Assembly (NCBI GenBank): GCA_964247085.1
Contig: CAXTSX010000039.1
Coordinates: 1-34,180, forward strand
Direction: 5' to 3'
Length of the DNA stretch: 34,180 nucleotides
Source: JAAFHZ01 sp964247085
GTDB lineage: Bacteria; Cyanobacteriota; Cyanobacteriia; Cyanobacteriales; Chamaesiphonaceae
Shown here: piece by piece, positions 16,280 to 25,219 of the stretch
Position numbering within the stretch: the stretch's first letter is position 1
Layout: every line of letters starts with the position of its first letter
Program-made: the position numbers and the translations under genes
The notes under the pieces: generated by a model
What the model was told of the DNA's origin: nothing
Database searches by the model: none
What the model saw: the letters and a program-made list of their open reading frames with translations, nothing else

Positions 16280-16549
16280 TTATCGAGTATTGCTAGATTG
16301 GCGCGACCAGCGTCGCAATAACTCTTTACGAGCTTTCGCAGACATTGTTCTCTTTTGATTAAATTTTGATTGTCGTACTGTTTTTTTTGTGCGCCTGCCG
16401 TTTGAATAAGTTGCACCTATTGGTGGATAATTATTTTGGTTGAAAGAATTGTCGTATTGGTATTGTGCAAGAGCTTGGTCTGGTATCAGCAAGCTGATCA
16501 ACCCCATCAGAAACGTAGCAGTAAAGAAAATGCTTCGATTTTTTAACAT
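16280..16549 (-). CDS. Small exported basic protein of unknown function
   Basis: An 89-residue protein I do not recognise. Residues 1-28 form a signal peptide: basic LKNR, a hydrophobic core (FFTATFLMGLISLLI) and an ALA-Q cleavage site. The mature part is Gln/Asn/Tyr-rich at first (QYQYDNSFNQNNYPP), then strongly basic (RRTKKTVRQSKFNQKR, KARKELLRRWSRQ). The ATG is preceded by a GAGG ribosome site. It is an isolated gene with its own terminator and a dyad in its promoter region. Export to the periplasm or outside is inferred. Confidence 0.7.
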   Translation of the reverse strand: MLKNRSIFFTATFLMGLISLLIPDQALAQYQYDNSFNQNNYPPIGATYSNGRRTKKTVRQSKFNQKRTMSAKARKELLRRWSRQSSNTR

Positions 16550-16586
16550 GGTGGTGTCCTCTAAAAGTTGAATAGCGGATCTTTTT

Positions 16587-16606
16587 ATTTAGTGTGTAGA
16601 CTAAAT
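16587..16606. promoter_or_regulatory. Inverted repeat in the promoter region of the small secreted-protein gene
   Basis: ATTTAGT (16587-16593) / ACTAAAT (16600-16606) with a 6-nt spacer, about 38 bp upstream of the start at 16549. It is a candidate operator by symmetry and position only. The rest of 16550-16851 (302 bp) holds no gene that I can support. Confidence 0.3.
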
Positions 16607-16851
16607 TATTCAATAAGCCAAAGACTAGACATACCAGCTTACGACGATTAATACATGATAATACATTAATGAAGGTGTTTGAGAATATCTCAAGAAAAGC
16701 TCCCAAAGCTATATGCTGTCAGTAAAGTAAAAATATTAACTGTACAGCATTATACCACTACTAGCAGGTAAAATCCGTATCACCATTGGATGAAGAACTA
16801 GAGCGGGTTAATCAGTAACAAAATTACATTCCAGAAAACCAATTTTTCACC

Positions 16852-18156
16852 CTAGCGACTGCGCGGCACTGGCCGGGATGGTTTCCCCGGAGCCTTTCCC
16901 CCAACACTTCTCTGCGGCTTTGCCGATGAAGACCGCGCCGACTGTCCGCGACCCTGGCCACCCTGACGGGACTGCCGCCCATTCGGAATCGGCTCGGCCT
17001 TAATTCTTGGATCAGGTTCAAAACCAGCCACAACTTCTTGTGGCAACGGCTGCTTAATCAACCTTTCAATATCGGCCAATAGTTTCCATTCATCAATACA
17101 GACCAAAGACGAAGCGCCGCCATCAGCACCAGCCCGACCAGTCCGACCAATCCGATGCACATAATCTTCCGGGACATTGGGCAACTCAAAATTCACCACA
17201 TGGGGCAAGTCATTAATATCTAGTCCCCGCGCCGCAATATCGGTAGCTACCAACACTTGCAAACCACCATCCTTAAACTCCGCCAAAGCCCTGGTTCGCG
17301 CTCCCTGGCTTTTATTGCCATGAATGGCCAAGGCTTTAATGCGATCTTCAGCCAGTTGCTTCACCAATCGATCGGCACCATGTTTAGTGCGGGTAAAAAC
17401 CAAGACCTGCGACCATTTATGGGTATGGATCAGGTGCGAAAGTAGCTCACGTTTTTGCTCTCGATCGACTGGATAAACTTTTTGAGCTACGGTGTCAGCA
17501 GTGATATTGCGACGAGCAATTTCAATCATGGTGGGATCGTTTAACAAGCCCGCTGCCAACTCTTTAATTTCCGAGGAAAAAGTGGCCGAGAATAGCAAAT
17601 TCTGACGATGCCTGGGTAACAAAGTCAAAATCCGCCGAATATCGCGGATAAATCCCATATCGAGCATTCGATCGGCTTCATCCAGCACCAAGATTTCTAC
17701 ATGGGACAAATCTACGGTGCGCTGTTGAGCGTGATCCAGTAGCCGACCGGGGGTGGCTACCAAGATATCGATGCGGCTGCGCAACTTTTGGATCTGGGGA
17801 TTGATATTTACCCCACCAAAAATTGTCATAGAATTCAGCTTTAGGTACTTGCCGTACTCTGTCACACTTTCTTCTACTTGCGCGGCTAATTCGCGGGTAG
17901 GAGTAAGAATCAAGGCCCGAATCGGTAAGTTACGGCTGATCGGGCCATCATTTTTGTTTTTTTCAGATAGTAAATGCAGAATTGGTAATGTGAAGCTAGC
18001 CGTTTTACCAGTACCCGTTTGAGCGCCAGCTAAAATGTCACCACCAGCGATCGCCACGGGAATCGCTTGGAGTTGAATGGGGGTGGGTTCGGTGTATCCC
18101 CGCTCATTGACAGCACGAAGGATGGCATCGGATAGACCGAAATTAGAAAAAGACAT
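16852..18156 (-). CDS. DEAD-box RNA helicase (RhlE type)
   Basis: A 434-residue ATP-dependent RNA helicase. Motifs in order are the Q-motif region FSNFGLSDAILRAV, motif I AQTGTGKTAS (residues 45-54), Ia PTRELAAQ, II DEAD (near 155), III SAT, and motif VI HRIGRTGRAG (near 335). After the second RecA domain a 60-residue tail is rich in Arg, Gly, Pro and Ser (GGQGRGQSARSSS, PRSR), suited to nonspecific RNA binding. Such helicases remodel rRNA or mRNA and often respond to cold or light. It lies 20 bp downstream of the CobW-type gene on the same strand, so cotranscription is likely. Confidence 0.92.
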   Translation of the reverse strand: MSFSNFGLSDAILRAVNERGYTEPTPIQLQAIPVAIAGGDILAGAQTGTGKTASFTLPILHLLSEKNKNDGPISRNLPIRALILTPTRELAAQVEESVTEYGKYLKLNSMTIFGGVNINPQIQKLRSRIDILVATPGRLLDHAQQRTVDLSHVEILVLDEADRMLDMGFIRDIRRILTLLPRHRQNLLFSATFSSEIKELAAGLLNDPTMIEIARRNITADTVAQKVYPVDREQKRELLSHLIHTHKWSQVLVFTRTKHGADRLVKQLAEDRIKALAIHGNKSQGARTRALAEFKDGGLQVLVATDIAARGLDINDLPHVVNFELPNVPEDYVHRIGRTGRAGADGGASSLVCIDEWKLLADIERLIKQPLPQEVVAGFEPDPRIKAEPIPNGRQSRQGGQGRGQSARSSSAKPQRSVGGKAPGKPSRPVPRSR

Positions 18157-18176
18157 GTTTAGTTTGCAGTGAGCGG

Positions 18177-19292
18177 TTATTTTTTACCAAATCCTTTGCC
18201 GACGTTGGCTTTGGTCAGAGACAAACAGTCATTTAACTGTTTTTTGAGCTGGTCATGGTCTAAGTTTTGACCAATCAGCACCAGCTTGGTGGAGGGTAAA
18301 TCTGTCCATTCCCGGTCATCGATCGAGAAACGCTTGCCGCAGAGATGAAAAATATGGCAATTAGGGCTTTCATCAAACCATAGCAGACCCTTGGCGCGGA
18401 AAATGCCTTCATCCAGATGATTCTCTAGAAAATATTGAAATTTCCTGATCGAGAAAGGTTTATCGCTCTGGAAAGATAGGGAAGTAAAACCATCTTGAGC
18501 CAAGTGATCGGAATGATGGTGGTGCTCATGGTCATGACCGTCATGTTCGCAATGGTCGTGATCATGGTCGCAGTTGCTGTGGTCTTCATGATCATGATGA
18601 TCGTGGCCATGATCTGCTGGTCCTTCCACAAACTTATCAGACTCAAATAAGCCCACACTCAAGATCAGCGGCAAAGAAACCTCAGAATTTTTGGTGCGCA
18701 GAATTCTGGCTCCTGTTTTCATGTCCCTAATGCGCACCTCTAACAGATCAACATCCGCTTCATCAACTAAGTCAGTTTTGTTCAGCAATAAAATATCGCC
18801 GTAGGTGATTTGGTTCAGAGCCGCTTCGCTGTTAAACAAGTCCAAGCTAAAGTTAGCGGAGTCTACCAGGGTGATGATCGAATCCAGGCGGGTCATGTCG
18901 CGCAGCTCGGTGCCCAAAAAAGTCAAGGCCAATGGTACTGGATCCGCTAAGCCGGTAGTTTCTACTACCAGGTAATCGATCGGATCAGGTCGATTCAATA
19001 TTTTGTAGACTTCCTTGACCAAATCATCATTGATCGTGCAACAGACGCAGCCATTGCTCAGCTCTACCATGTTGTTATCAGCGCTGGTGGCGATGATTAA
19101 ATCATTGTCGATCCCAATTTCTCCAAATTCATTGACCAAAACTGCGGTCTTTAGACCCTGCTGATTGGTTAAAATATGGTTCAGGAGCGTCGTTTTGCCA
19201 CTGCCCAGAAAACCGGTAATAATTGTGACCGGCAAAATTGGTCGAGTAGTTTCATCGGTAGGTGACTGGGCGGAAATAGTAGCAGAAGTCAT
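18177..19292 (-). CDS. CobW/COG0523-family GTPase metallochaperone, His-rich
   Basis: A 371-residue G3E-family GTPase. It has a P-loop GFLGSGKTT (residues 27-35), the metal-binding CxCC motif (C82, C84, C85), and NKTD for guanine recognition. A very His/Asp-rich loop at about 226-264 contains repeated HDHD and EHHHH. A C-terminal CobW_C domain starts near 270. His-rich members (ZNG1, YeiR, YjiA type) deliver or buffer zinc; the CobW role in cobalt insertion is an alternative. Zinc is the better guess because of the His loop. It is divergent from cysS by about 80 bp, and I see no clear Zur box in that gap. Confidence 0.88.
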   Translation of the reverse strand: MTSATISAQSPTDETTRPILPVTIITGFLGSGKTTLLNHILTNQQGLKTAVLVNEFGEIGIDNDLIIATSADNNMVELSNGCVCCTINDDLVKEVYKILNRPDPIDYLVVETTGLADPVPLALTFLGTELRDMTRLDSIITLVDSANFSLDLFNSEAALNQITYGDILLLNKTDLVDEADVDLLEVRIRDMKTGARILRTKNSEVSLPLILSVGLFESDKFVEGPADHGHDHHDHEDHSNCDHDHDHCEHDGHDHEHHHHSDHLAQDGFTSLSFQSDKPFSIRKFQYFLENHLDEGIFRAKGLLWFDESPNCHIFHLCGKRFSIDDREWTDLPSTKLVLIGQNLDHDQLKKQLNDCLSLTKANVGKGFGKK

Positions 19293-19372
19293 AGGGCGTG
19301 ATGAAGGGAAGAATTGATATGATTAAGCCTACGCGGCATCATGCTAACAAGTTTAACAAAACCCAGATCTTT

Positions 19373-21286
19373 ATGAGCATTAGTATCTATAACACCCTGA
19401 CTTCTAAGAAGGAGCCATTTAAATCGCTGTTGCCCAAACAAGTAAGTATGTATTGCTGCGGTGTCACGGTGTACGATTTGTGCCATTTAGGTCATGCCCG
19501 GGCTGCAGTCATTTGGGACACCGTGCGTCGCTATTTGGAATGGCGAGGGTACGAAGTGAACTATGTCCAGAATTTTACTGATATTGATGACAAAATTCTG
19601 AACCGCGCCCAAGCCGAAGGCTTAACGATGGCCGAGGTGTCGGCCAAATATATTGAAGCTTACTTTACAGATTTAGCTCGGCTCAATGTGCGCGATGCCA
19701 GCAACTATCCCCGCGCTACTGAGCATATCTCCCAAATTATTGAACTAGTTGCCGAGCTAGAAAAAAAAGGTTTGGCCTATGCGGTGGCTGGCGATGTCTA
19801 TTTTCGGGTGCGTCAGTTTGCCGGATATGGAAAACTTTCTGGTCGCAAGTTAGATGACATGCAAGCTGGGGCTGGTGGACGGGTGGCGGTGGCCACCGAG
19901 GAAAATACTATCAAAGAAGATCCCAGTGATTTTGCCCTGTGGAAAAGTGCTAAGCCGGGTGAACCGGCCTGGGATTCGCCTTGGGGTAAAGGTCGGCCGG
20001 GTTGGCATATTGAATGTTCGGCGATGATTCGATCGACTCTGGGGCAAACGATCGATATTCACTGCGGTGGCAATGATCTAATTTTTCCCCACCACGAAAA
20101 TGAAATTGCCCAGTCCGAAGGCGCGAATCAACATCCCTTGTCCAGATACTGGATGCACAACGGCATGGTAAATGTCGATGGAGAAAAGATGTCCAAGTCC
20201 TTGGGCAATTTCACTACTATTCGGGACTTATTAGATCGACCAGTAGATCCGATGGTCATTCGACTATTTATTTTGACTGCTCAATATCGCAAGCCGATGG
20301 ATTTTACCGCCGATGCCTTAGCCAGCAACGAACGCAGCTGGCAAACCCTCAAAGATGGTCTGCTATTTGGTCAGCGCTTTGCTGACAAATTAGGTTGGGA
20401 TTTGCACAAACCCCCTACCTTTGCCCCAGTGCCACTGAGCATTAGTGTCAAAGTCGCGCCGCAGCTAACTATTGCCAACAGGCAGTTGCCGGATGAAATT
20501 GGCCCCGTGGTAGAGCCTTTTCAAGCCTTGCCGAATGCTGTCCGGCAATTCACCCAAGAATATCGAGGTTTAGTAATACTGACGATCGCCCTGTTCTTTA
20601 CCCAATTTCCGGTGCGGTTCTTTTCGCGGTTTTTAGGTATTTTTAATACCCTACCAATTTTGCCCAATTTACTAGAGTTTGTTGGTGTTGCAGTGGTAGC
20701 CAGAACCATTTTGTTCAAAAAACCCCGCGAAAACTTCTTTGCGCAGGTGCGGCAGGCGCTAGGTTATTTATTTAAAGATCGATCGCCAGTTAAAAAAGTG
20801 CAAGAAGTAACAGCCGCCGTTGATATTTCTAATCCAGATGTCTCTCGTCCAAAAACACCTGCGCCCACTGAACAGCCTGTCACCATCAACCCATCCTTCC
20901 AACAATTTTGCGCTGTGGTGGATGAAGATTTCAATTTTGCGGGCGGTTTGGCAGTGTTATTTGAATTAGCTAAAGATTTAGGCAAAGCGGGGAATATCTT
21001 AACCCACGGCGGTCAAATTGCTGACTCCGCCATGCTAGAACAGCAATGGTATAGCTTGAAGCAGTTGGCCTCTATTTTGGGTTTAGAGGCTCAACTGGCT
21101 GATGAAGCAGCTCCGGCCAACGACGGTTTGGATGATCTGTCGATCGAACAACTCATTGCCGAACGCAAAGCGGCTCGGGATGCTAAAAACTTTAAAAAAG
21201 GCGATCAAATCCGTAATGATTTGAAAGCTCAAGGAATTATCTTAGTAGACCAGAAGGGCGCACCAACTACTTGGTATCGCGGCTAA
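19373..21286 (+). CDS. cysS: Cysteinyl-tRNA synthetase with an inserted CAAD membrane domain
   Basis: A 637-residue class I synthetase that charges tRNA-Cys. The catalytic core shows YCCGVTVYD (zinc ligand Cys near 28), HLGHAR (38-43), GWHIECSAM, and PHHENE, with KMSKS at 272-276. Normal CysRS is about 460-490 residues. The excess is a segment at about 346-505 that splits the helical DALR region. It contains two hydrophobic helices (from G399, LVILTIALFFTQF, and near 432-447, LLEFVGVAVVARTI) and the sequence LPILPNLLEFVG, like the CAAD domain that anchors some cyanobacterial synthetases in thylakoids. The DALR region resumes at SFQQFCAVVDEDFNFAGG. I start at MSISIYN; an upstream ATG adds a non-conserved leader. 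Confidence 0.95.
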   Translation: MSISIYNTLTSKKEPFKSLLPKQVSMYCCGVTVYDLCHLGHARAAVIWDTVRRYLEWRGYEVNYVQNFTDIDDKILNRAQAEGLTMAEVSAKYIEAYFTDLARLNVRDASNYPRATEHISQIIELVAELEKKGLAYAVAGDVYFRVRQFAGYGKLSGRKLDDMQAGAGGRVAVATEENTIKEDPSDFALWKSAKPGEPAWDSPWGKGRPGWHIECSAMIRSTLGQTIDIHCGGNDLIFPHHENEIAQSEGANQHPLSRYWMHNGMVNVDGEKMSKSLGNFTTIRDLLDRPVDPMVIRLFILTAQYRKPMDFTADALASNERSWQTLKDGLLFGQRFADKLGWDLHKPPTFAPVPLSISVKVAPQLTIANRQLPDEIGPVVEPFQALPNAVRQFTQEYRGLVILTIALFFTQFPVRFFSRFLGIFNTLPILPNLLEFVGVAVVARTILFKKPRENFFAQVRQALGYLFKDRSPVKKVQEVTAAVDISNPDVSRPKTPAPTEQPVTINPSFQQFCAVVDEDFNFAGGLAVLFELAKDLGKAGNILTHGGQIADSAMLEQQWYSLKQLASILGLEAQLADEAAPANDGLDDLSIEQLIAERKAARDAKNFKKGDQIRNDLKAQGIILVDQKGAPTTWYRG

Positions 21287-21300
21287 AGGTATCAGCAAAG

Positions 21301-21336
21301 CAAAAGCCCAACTTTTTTGAAGAAGTTGGGCTTTTG
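21301..21336 (+). terminator. Intrinsic terminator of cysS
   Basis: Perfect 14-bp stem CAAAAGCCCAACTT (21301-21314) / AAGTTGGGCTTTTG (21323-21336) starting 15 bp after the cysS stop. It also stands at the 3' side of the convergent tRNA-Ser and may serve both. Confidence 0.88.
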
Positions 21337-21343
21337 TCTTAAA

Positions 21344-21428
21344 CGGAGAGGGAGAGATTCGAACTCTCGGAAGCTTTCACTTCATCCGATTTCAAGTCGG
21401 ACGCGATCGACCACTCTGCCACCTCTCC
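21344..21428 (-). tRNA. tRNA-Ser (anticodon UGA)
   Basis: An 85-nt class II tRNA with a long variable arm. The acceptor stem GGAGAGG pairs with CCTCTCC and the discriminator is G. The anticodon stem TCCGA/TCGGA encloses loop CTTGAAA (anticodon TGA), and the T arm contains GAGTTCGAATCTC. CCA is not encoded. Confidence 0.97.
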
Positions 21429-21438
21429 AGCAGGTTTT

Positions 21439-22359
21439 CTATTGTATCACAGGACTCAGTTCTGTTAAATAGTTCTCAGATCGCTGAATTTCGCCCTGTC
21501 GATCGATCCAAATCAAACTAGCCTCGCTTACTCGACCATCCTGCAAAGTGACAAGCGAGAAATTGTGCAAAATTGGTGGATAGTTCACAACGCGGGGACA
21601 ACGCGCCGCATTCAGATATAAAGTATTCCCAATTTGACGAGCAGGTACCCGCAGCTGGTCAGTCCGATGGCGCAGTTGATGATGCATATGGCCAAAAGCC
21701 ACTAAGGGAATTGATTTGCCTTGAGATTGCAGCTGACCTATCGCCGCCGCCAAATCTGGGTCCCCAAAGTCGCCGCCCAGCGGTGCCCAATCTCTACCAC
21801 AGATATCTTCTGGTTGATTGCCCAAGCCAGTCGGCCCATTGTGTCCAATAAAAATTAATTGCTCTGCGCTGGCACTCTCAGCGGCGGCCACAATTTTGGC
21901 GGTAGATTCCGCAAAGTTATTAATCTCAAACCTGCTTTGATAGAACTCCTGATTGCGCCACTGATCACCACCCCAGCTAAACGGACGGCTACCCACTACC
22001 GCCAAATTAAACTGCGGAAAACTGCGCTGACCATAGCCCACATAGCTATCCCCCAATATCTCAATTTGGGCTTGCACCCAATCCTCTTGAGATCGATCGT
22101 AAGGACACTGCCCCCTTCCCCAACTAGTAGCACTAAACCAAGCATCATGATTACCTAAGATTACCGCTTTAGGTAATTCTAGTTCGGAAACAATTTTAGC
22201 GATCGATACGTCCTCATTTCCAAAATCACCAACAAAAAGAGCTAAATCTACAGCCAATTTTTGCAACAACTGATTATCAATAAAACTCCATTGGCCGTGA
22301 ACATCCCCAATAATTGCAATTCGGCAGCTGCTAGACGAAATGCTTGCAATATAATTCAT
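21439..22359 (-). CDS. Calcineurin-like metallophosphoesterase (TIGR04168 type)
   Basis: A 306-residue phosphoesterase. The dimetal ligands are visible in order: IIGDVHGQW (residues 15-23), VGDFGNED (43-50), LGNHDAWF (about 68-75), FIGHNGP and the final FGHMHHQL. It matches the cyanobacterial and plant family typed TIGR04168. No signal peptide is seen, so it is probably cytoplasmic. The substrate is unknown. It lies just upstream of tRNA-Ser on the same strand, with 10 bp between them. Confidence 0.85.
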   Translation of the reverse strand: MNYIASISSSSCRIAIIGDVHGQWSFIDNQLLQKLAVDLALFVGDFGNEDVSIAKIVSELELPKAVILGNHDAWFSATSWGRGQCPYDRSQEDWVQAQIEILGDSYVGYGQRSFPQFNLAVVGSRPFSWGGDQWRNQEFYQSRFEINNFAESTAKIVAAAESASAEQLIFIGHNGPTGLGNQPEDICGRDWAPLGGDFGDPDLAAAIGQLQSQGKSIPLVAFGHMHHQLRHRTDQLRVPARQIGNTLYLNAARCPRVVNYPPILHNFSLVTLQDGRVSEASLIWIDRQGEIQRSENYLTELSPVIQ

Positions 22360-22926
22360 AAAACTTGCAGTTAAATACTGGCCAAAAATATTTTCATTAG
22401 CGCCACTTGCTGGTCACACCAGTTAAAATTCACCTGAATTTAAATACGTCAAATTGCTGACTAAAACCTTTGCACATAACACATACTAACAATATCCTTA
22501 AACAAAATATAATTCTGAACAACTCAGGTCTGTAACATTTAGCGGTTTCCACCCGTTTCGCCAACATTTGTTGTCATTACAGGGTTATGTCCTAGAATCT
22601 GCATTAGCAAAATGATCATTGCAGCCACCGGCCAATTTACAATTTTGGCACAAGAGAGTGGCAAGCGATACTTGCTATTCGGTATAGCGATCGAGTATCT
22701 CTACTGGCACTAATAAATACCGATAAAATGATTAATATGTTGATTTAATCTATGAATTAACAATATAATTGCCACGGAAAGTTTACTTGTATTCAGACCT
22801 TGCACTAGTATAAAAATATCTTATGCAGTGCTTCAGCTACATAAAGCAATCGCTATGCCACATAGTTTAGACTTAATTTTATGAAGTTAAAGTAAACCAG
22901 TTTTGTTTAATAGGGAGTATTGAAGT
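22360..22926 (+). promoter_or_regulatory. Long leader/promoter region of the exported-protein cluster
   Basis: These 567 AT-rich bp contain no supportable gene. They hold the promoters of the divergent phosphoesterase and of the proline-rich protein gene. A GGGAG ribosome site lies at about 22912-22916. An open frame of 33 codons at 22612-22713 has no ribosome site and is not called. Confidence 0.45.
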
Positions 22927-23739
22927 ATGAAACGATTTTTATTGACAATGAGCCTTTCTTGCTTTTTACCAGCAATTGTAGGAATGCCCAGTCAAGCCAA
23001 TAACTTAGATAGCTTAGACAATCTAGACACCAGCCCGAGCCAATCTAAATTAGTTGCCCAAGCGACTCCAGCCGCTCCAGAAACTCCGGGTTCTACCACA
23101 ATTGATCCTTCTGCAGCACCAGCTGGTGACAAGTCCACACCTGATAAGGATAAAAAAGATAAAAAGGATCCTTCAGTAGCACCAGCGAGTGATAAAGCTA
23201 CTCCTGATAAACCAGCTCCCGACAAGGCTATGCCCGGTGCTCCAGATGCCACCACCCCGGCGACACCTTTAACTCCACCAGCAGGTGCCCCCGATGTACC
23301 AGCGGGAGATAAAGCTACTCCTGATAAACCAGCTCCCGACAAGGCTATGCCTGGTGCCCCCGATGCGACTACCCCAGCGACACCTTTAACCCCACCAGCA
23401 GGTTCCCCAGAGGTGCCAGCGGGTGACAAAGCTACTCCTGATAAGGCTCCTGGCGCACCAGGTATAGCTCCATCCGATGCACCAGCTCCTGCTCCAGGTG
23501 CTGATCCTTCCATGTCCCCAGCGCCTGGCTCCGCACCAGCTCCTGTTAAGCCTGCGGGTGATGGCATTCGTCGTTTCATGCGCAGCAGCACCCAAGGTAC
23601 TCCTAATGCAGCAGCGCAAGCAGAACTAGAGAAGGTAAAAGCCGAATCAGCTGCTTTCTTGGAATCGGTCAAGAATCCTAACGCTAGTCAGCTAGATCAA
23701 TCTGCTGGTGGCGCATCTTACCCTAACCCTACTTGGTAG
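22927..23739 (+). CDS. Exported proline-rich repeat protein
   Basis: A 270-residue protein I cannot assign to a family. Residues 1-24 form a signal peptide (KRFLLTMSLSCFLPAIV, then SQA-N). The middle (about 50-200) is low-complexity Pro/Ala/Asp/Lys/Thr, built from a 39-residue tandem unit with DKATPDKPAPDKAMPGAPD. The C-terminus (about 225-250) has a short helix, AAQAELEKVKAESAAFLESV. The composition suggests an extended linker or cell-wall-spanning protein. It is first of four plus-strand exported genes; the next starts 76 bp on. The long opposite-strand open frame here is a composition artefact. Confidence 0.75.
   Translation: MKRFLLTMSLSCFLPAIVGMPSQANNLDSLDNLDTSPSQSKLVAQATPAAPETPGSTTIDPSAAPAGDKSTPDKDKKDKKDPSVAPASDKATPDKPAPDKAMPGAPDATTPATPLTPPAGAPDVPAGDKATPDKPAPDKAMPGAPDATTPATPLTPPAGSPEVPAGDKATPDKAPGAPGIAPSDAPAPAPGADPSMSPAPGSAPAPVKPAGDGIRRFMRSSTQGTPNAAAQAELEKVKAESAAFLESVKNPNASQLDQSAGGASYPNPTW
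23191..23454 (+). repeat. Tandem 117-bp coding repeats
   Basis: Unit 1 at 23191-23307, unit 2 at 23308-23424 and a partial third from 23425 to about 23454, each opening GA(T/C)AAAGCTACTCCTGATAA. Units 1 and 2 are nearly identical at DNA level with mostly third-position changes. The exact 117-bp period keeps frame (39 residues), so copy number can change by slippage or recombination without breaking the gene. Confidence 0.92.
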
Positions 23740-23815
23740 GAAACATCGAGCTGATGGATACCCATCAGCTTGCTGGACTCAATCGATTATTAATCCCAAA
23801 CAAACAGCGAACATT

Positions 23816-25186
23816 ATGGCGAACAAATTTAAAACTACTACCATTGGCATTGGACTAGCAAGTCTTGCCCTTACTGGCTTAACGGCTCAAACCGCTAAAG
23901 CTGATGAATTTAGCAACAATGTTGTCCAATTCGATGTAGAAACTGGCGTTGAATTTGAAGTAATAGAATCCCATGGCGCTTATAAGTCGATCTTTGGCGT
24001 TATGGATCTTAACACTGGAGTTAAAACTCTCCTAATCAAGGAAGAGAAGGCAGCCGATAGTGACGATCGGGATGTGAATAAGGCTAGCGACTTTTTGGGT
24101 ACTCCCGGAAATACGCTCAATCCACCCAAGAATGTCTTTAAGTTTCAGGCCAACACTCCCTACACCTTTTTCCTAGAATCTAGAAATGGTAGTGGTCGGG
24201 TAGTTTCGACAGTCTATTCCACTAGCTCTAAGAATGCTAAAGGTAGTGTGCAAGCGCAGTTCGATAAAGACTTTTCTGGTCTTTCTAACCAAGGCGTGAA
24301 AATCAGTTGGGATGATACGGTCAAAAAGAATGGTGCTGGCACCGACTTTAACGACTTTGTCGTAATCGCTGGTGGTACGGGTAGTAGCGCTTCTGCTCAG
24401 CCAGTTGATCCTGGTACTCAAGAAGTTGAAGGTCAGTTGGGTAGCCTGGGTTCTAAGGAATTTCCTTCTAACATTCCAGTGAGTGGTTCCAGTATCTCTC
24501 CTGGTTTGAGTATTAACAATCCGATCGGCTTTGGTGCTGATAACAATATCGGCTTTATCTCTGGTAGTTACCAATCGCGGGCACGCTTTACCAATGACTC
24601 TGATGGTGAGATTGGTATCGGTGTTGGCTTGGGTAACGCGATCGATTCAGTTGGTTTGGAAGTTGCCTATACTCTAAATACTTTTGGACGCAGTGGTAAT
24701 TTTGGTGACGGTGGTTTTAGTGCCAAGTTACACAAACGGGTAGCTGATGATACAGCGATCGCGATCGGTTGGAACCAATTTGCTAATATTGGGCAGACTG
24801 ATGTTCCTCGGAATTCCTACTACGCCGTAGGTACTCAGATCCTGCGCACTAGTCCCAACATTGACGACTTCTTGAGCCGGATTGCTTTATCTGTTGGTGT
24901 TGGCGGTGGCCAATTCCTTTCTCAAGATACTCTTACTAATACACCAGCTGGTGAGAGTCCTAGCGGTGTGAATGTGTTTGGTTCGGCGGCTTTCCGTATT
25001 GCTAAGCCCGTCAGCTTGATTACAGAGTGGACTGGCCAGGATTTAGCGATAGGCTTGTCGATCGTGCCATTTGGCGATGACTTCCCGCTGGTAATTACAC
25101 CCGCTTTCCGTGATATTGCGGGTATCAACGACCCCCAGGGTGGTGCTAGATTTGTATTGGGCGTAGGTACTTCCTTCAAGTTTTAG
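23816..25186 (+). CDS. Exported protein: DUF4114-like domain plus outer-membrane barrel-like domain
   Basis: A 456-residue protein. The signal peptide spans about residues 1-30 (TIGIGLASLALTGLTA, then AKA-D). Residues about 35-190 resemble DUF4114-containing secreted proteins: the end of that part, VKISWDD...GTDFNDFVVIAGG, carries the acidic FND motif, which could bind calcium. From about 250 to the end, alternating hydrophobic strands and turns (IGIGVGLGNAIDSVGLEVAY, AIAIGWNQF, ISLSVGVGGG-like) finish in GVGTSFKF with a terminal Phe, as in outer-membrane beta-barrels. I start at MANKFK; the frame extends to 23708 but overlaps the previous gene. Function is unknown; a surface or porin-like role is inferred. 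Confidence 0.75.
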   Translation: MANKFKTTTIGIGLASLALTGLTAQTAKADEFSNNVVQFDVETGVEFEVIESHGAYKSIFGVMDLNTGVKTLLIKEEKAADSDDRDVNKASDFLGTPGNTLNPPKNVFKFQANTPYTFFLESRNGSGRVVSTVYSTSSKNAKGSVQAQFDKDFSGLSNQGVKISWDDTVKKNGAGTDFNDFVVIAGGTGSSASAQPVDPGTQEVEGQLGSLGSKEFPSNIPVSGSSISPGLSINNPIGFGADNNIGFISGSYQSRARFTNDSDGEIGIGVGLGNAIDSVGLEVAYTLNTFGRSGNFGDGGFSAKLHKRVADDTAIAIGWNQFANIGQTDVPRNSYYAVGTQILRTSPNIDDFLSRIALSVGVGGGQFLSQDTLTNTPAGESPSGVNVFGSAAFRIAKPVSLITEWTGQDLAIGLSIVPFGDDFPLVITPAFRDIAGINDPQGGARFVLGVGTSFKF

Positions 25187-25219
25187 TAATACACATTTTA
25201 TTTAGGAGAAATTAAATCA

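Noticed and set aside
20400..20890. Frameshift, gene fusion or assembly error explaining the long CysRS
   Set aside because: The frame is continuous, the CysRS sequence resumes exactly after the insert, and the insert resembles a known appended domain.
21301..21336. Hairpins with AGCCCAACTY at 5235 and 21301 as a dispersed repeat family
   Set aside because: Only the GC-rich core is shared and both sit right after genes, so ordinary terminators explain them.
22612..22713. 33-codon open frame (starting MIIAATGQF) before the Pro-rich gene
   Set aside because: No ribosome site, no recognisable similarity, and many such frames exist by chance.
23191..23454. CRISPR-like array
   Set aside because: The units are contiguous 117-bp coding repeats without spacers; no cas genes are present.
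22992..23672. Long 226-codon open frame on the minus strand opposite the Pro-rich gene
   Set aside because: It mirrors the repeats and biased composition of the real gene; the plus strand has the signal peptide and ribosome site.
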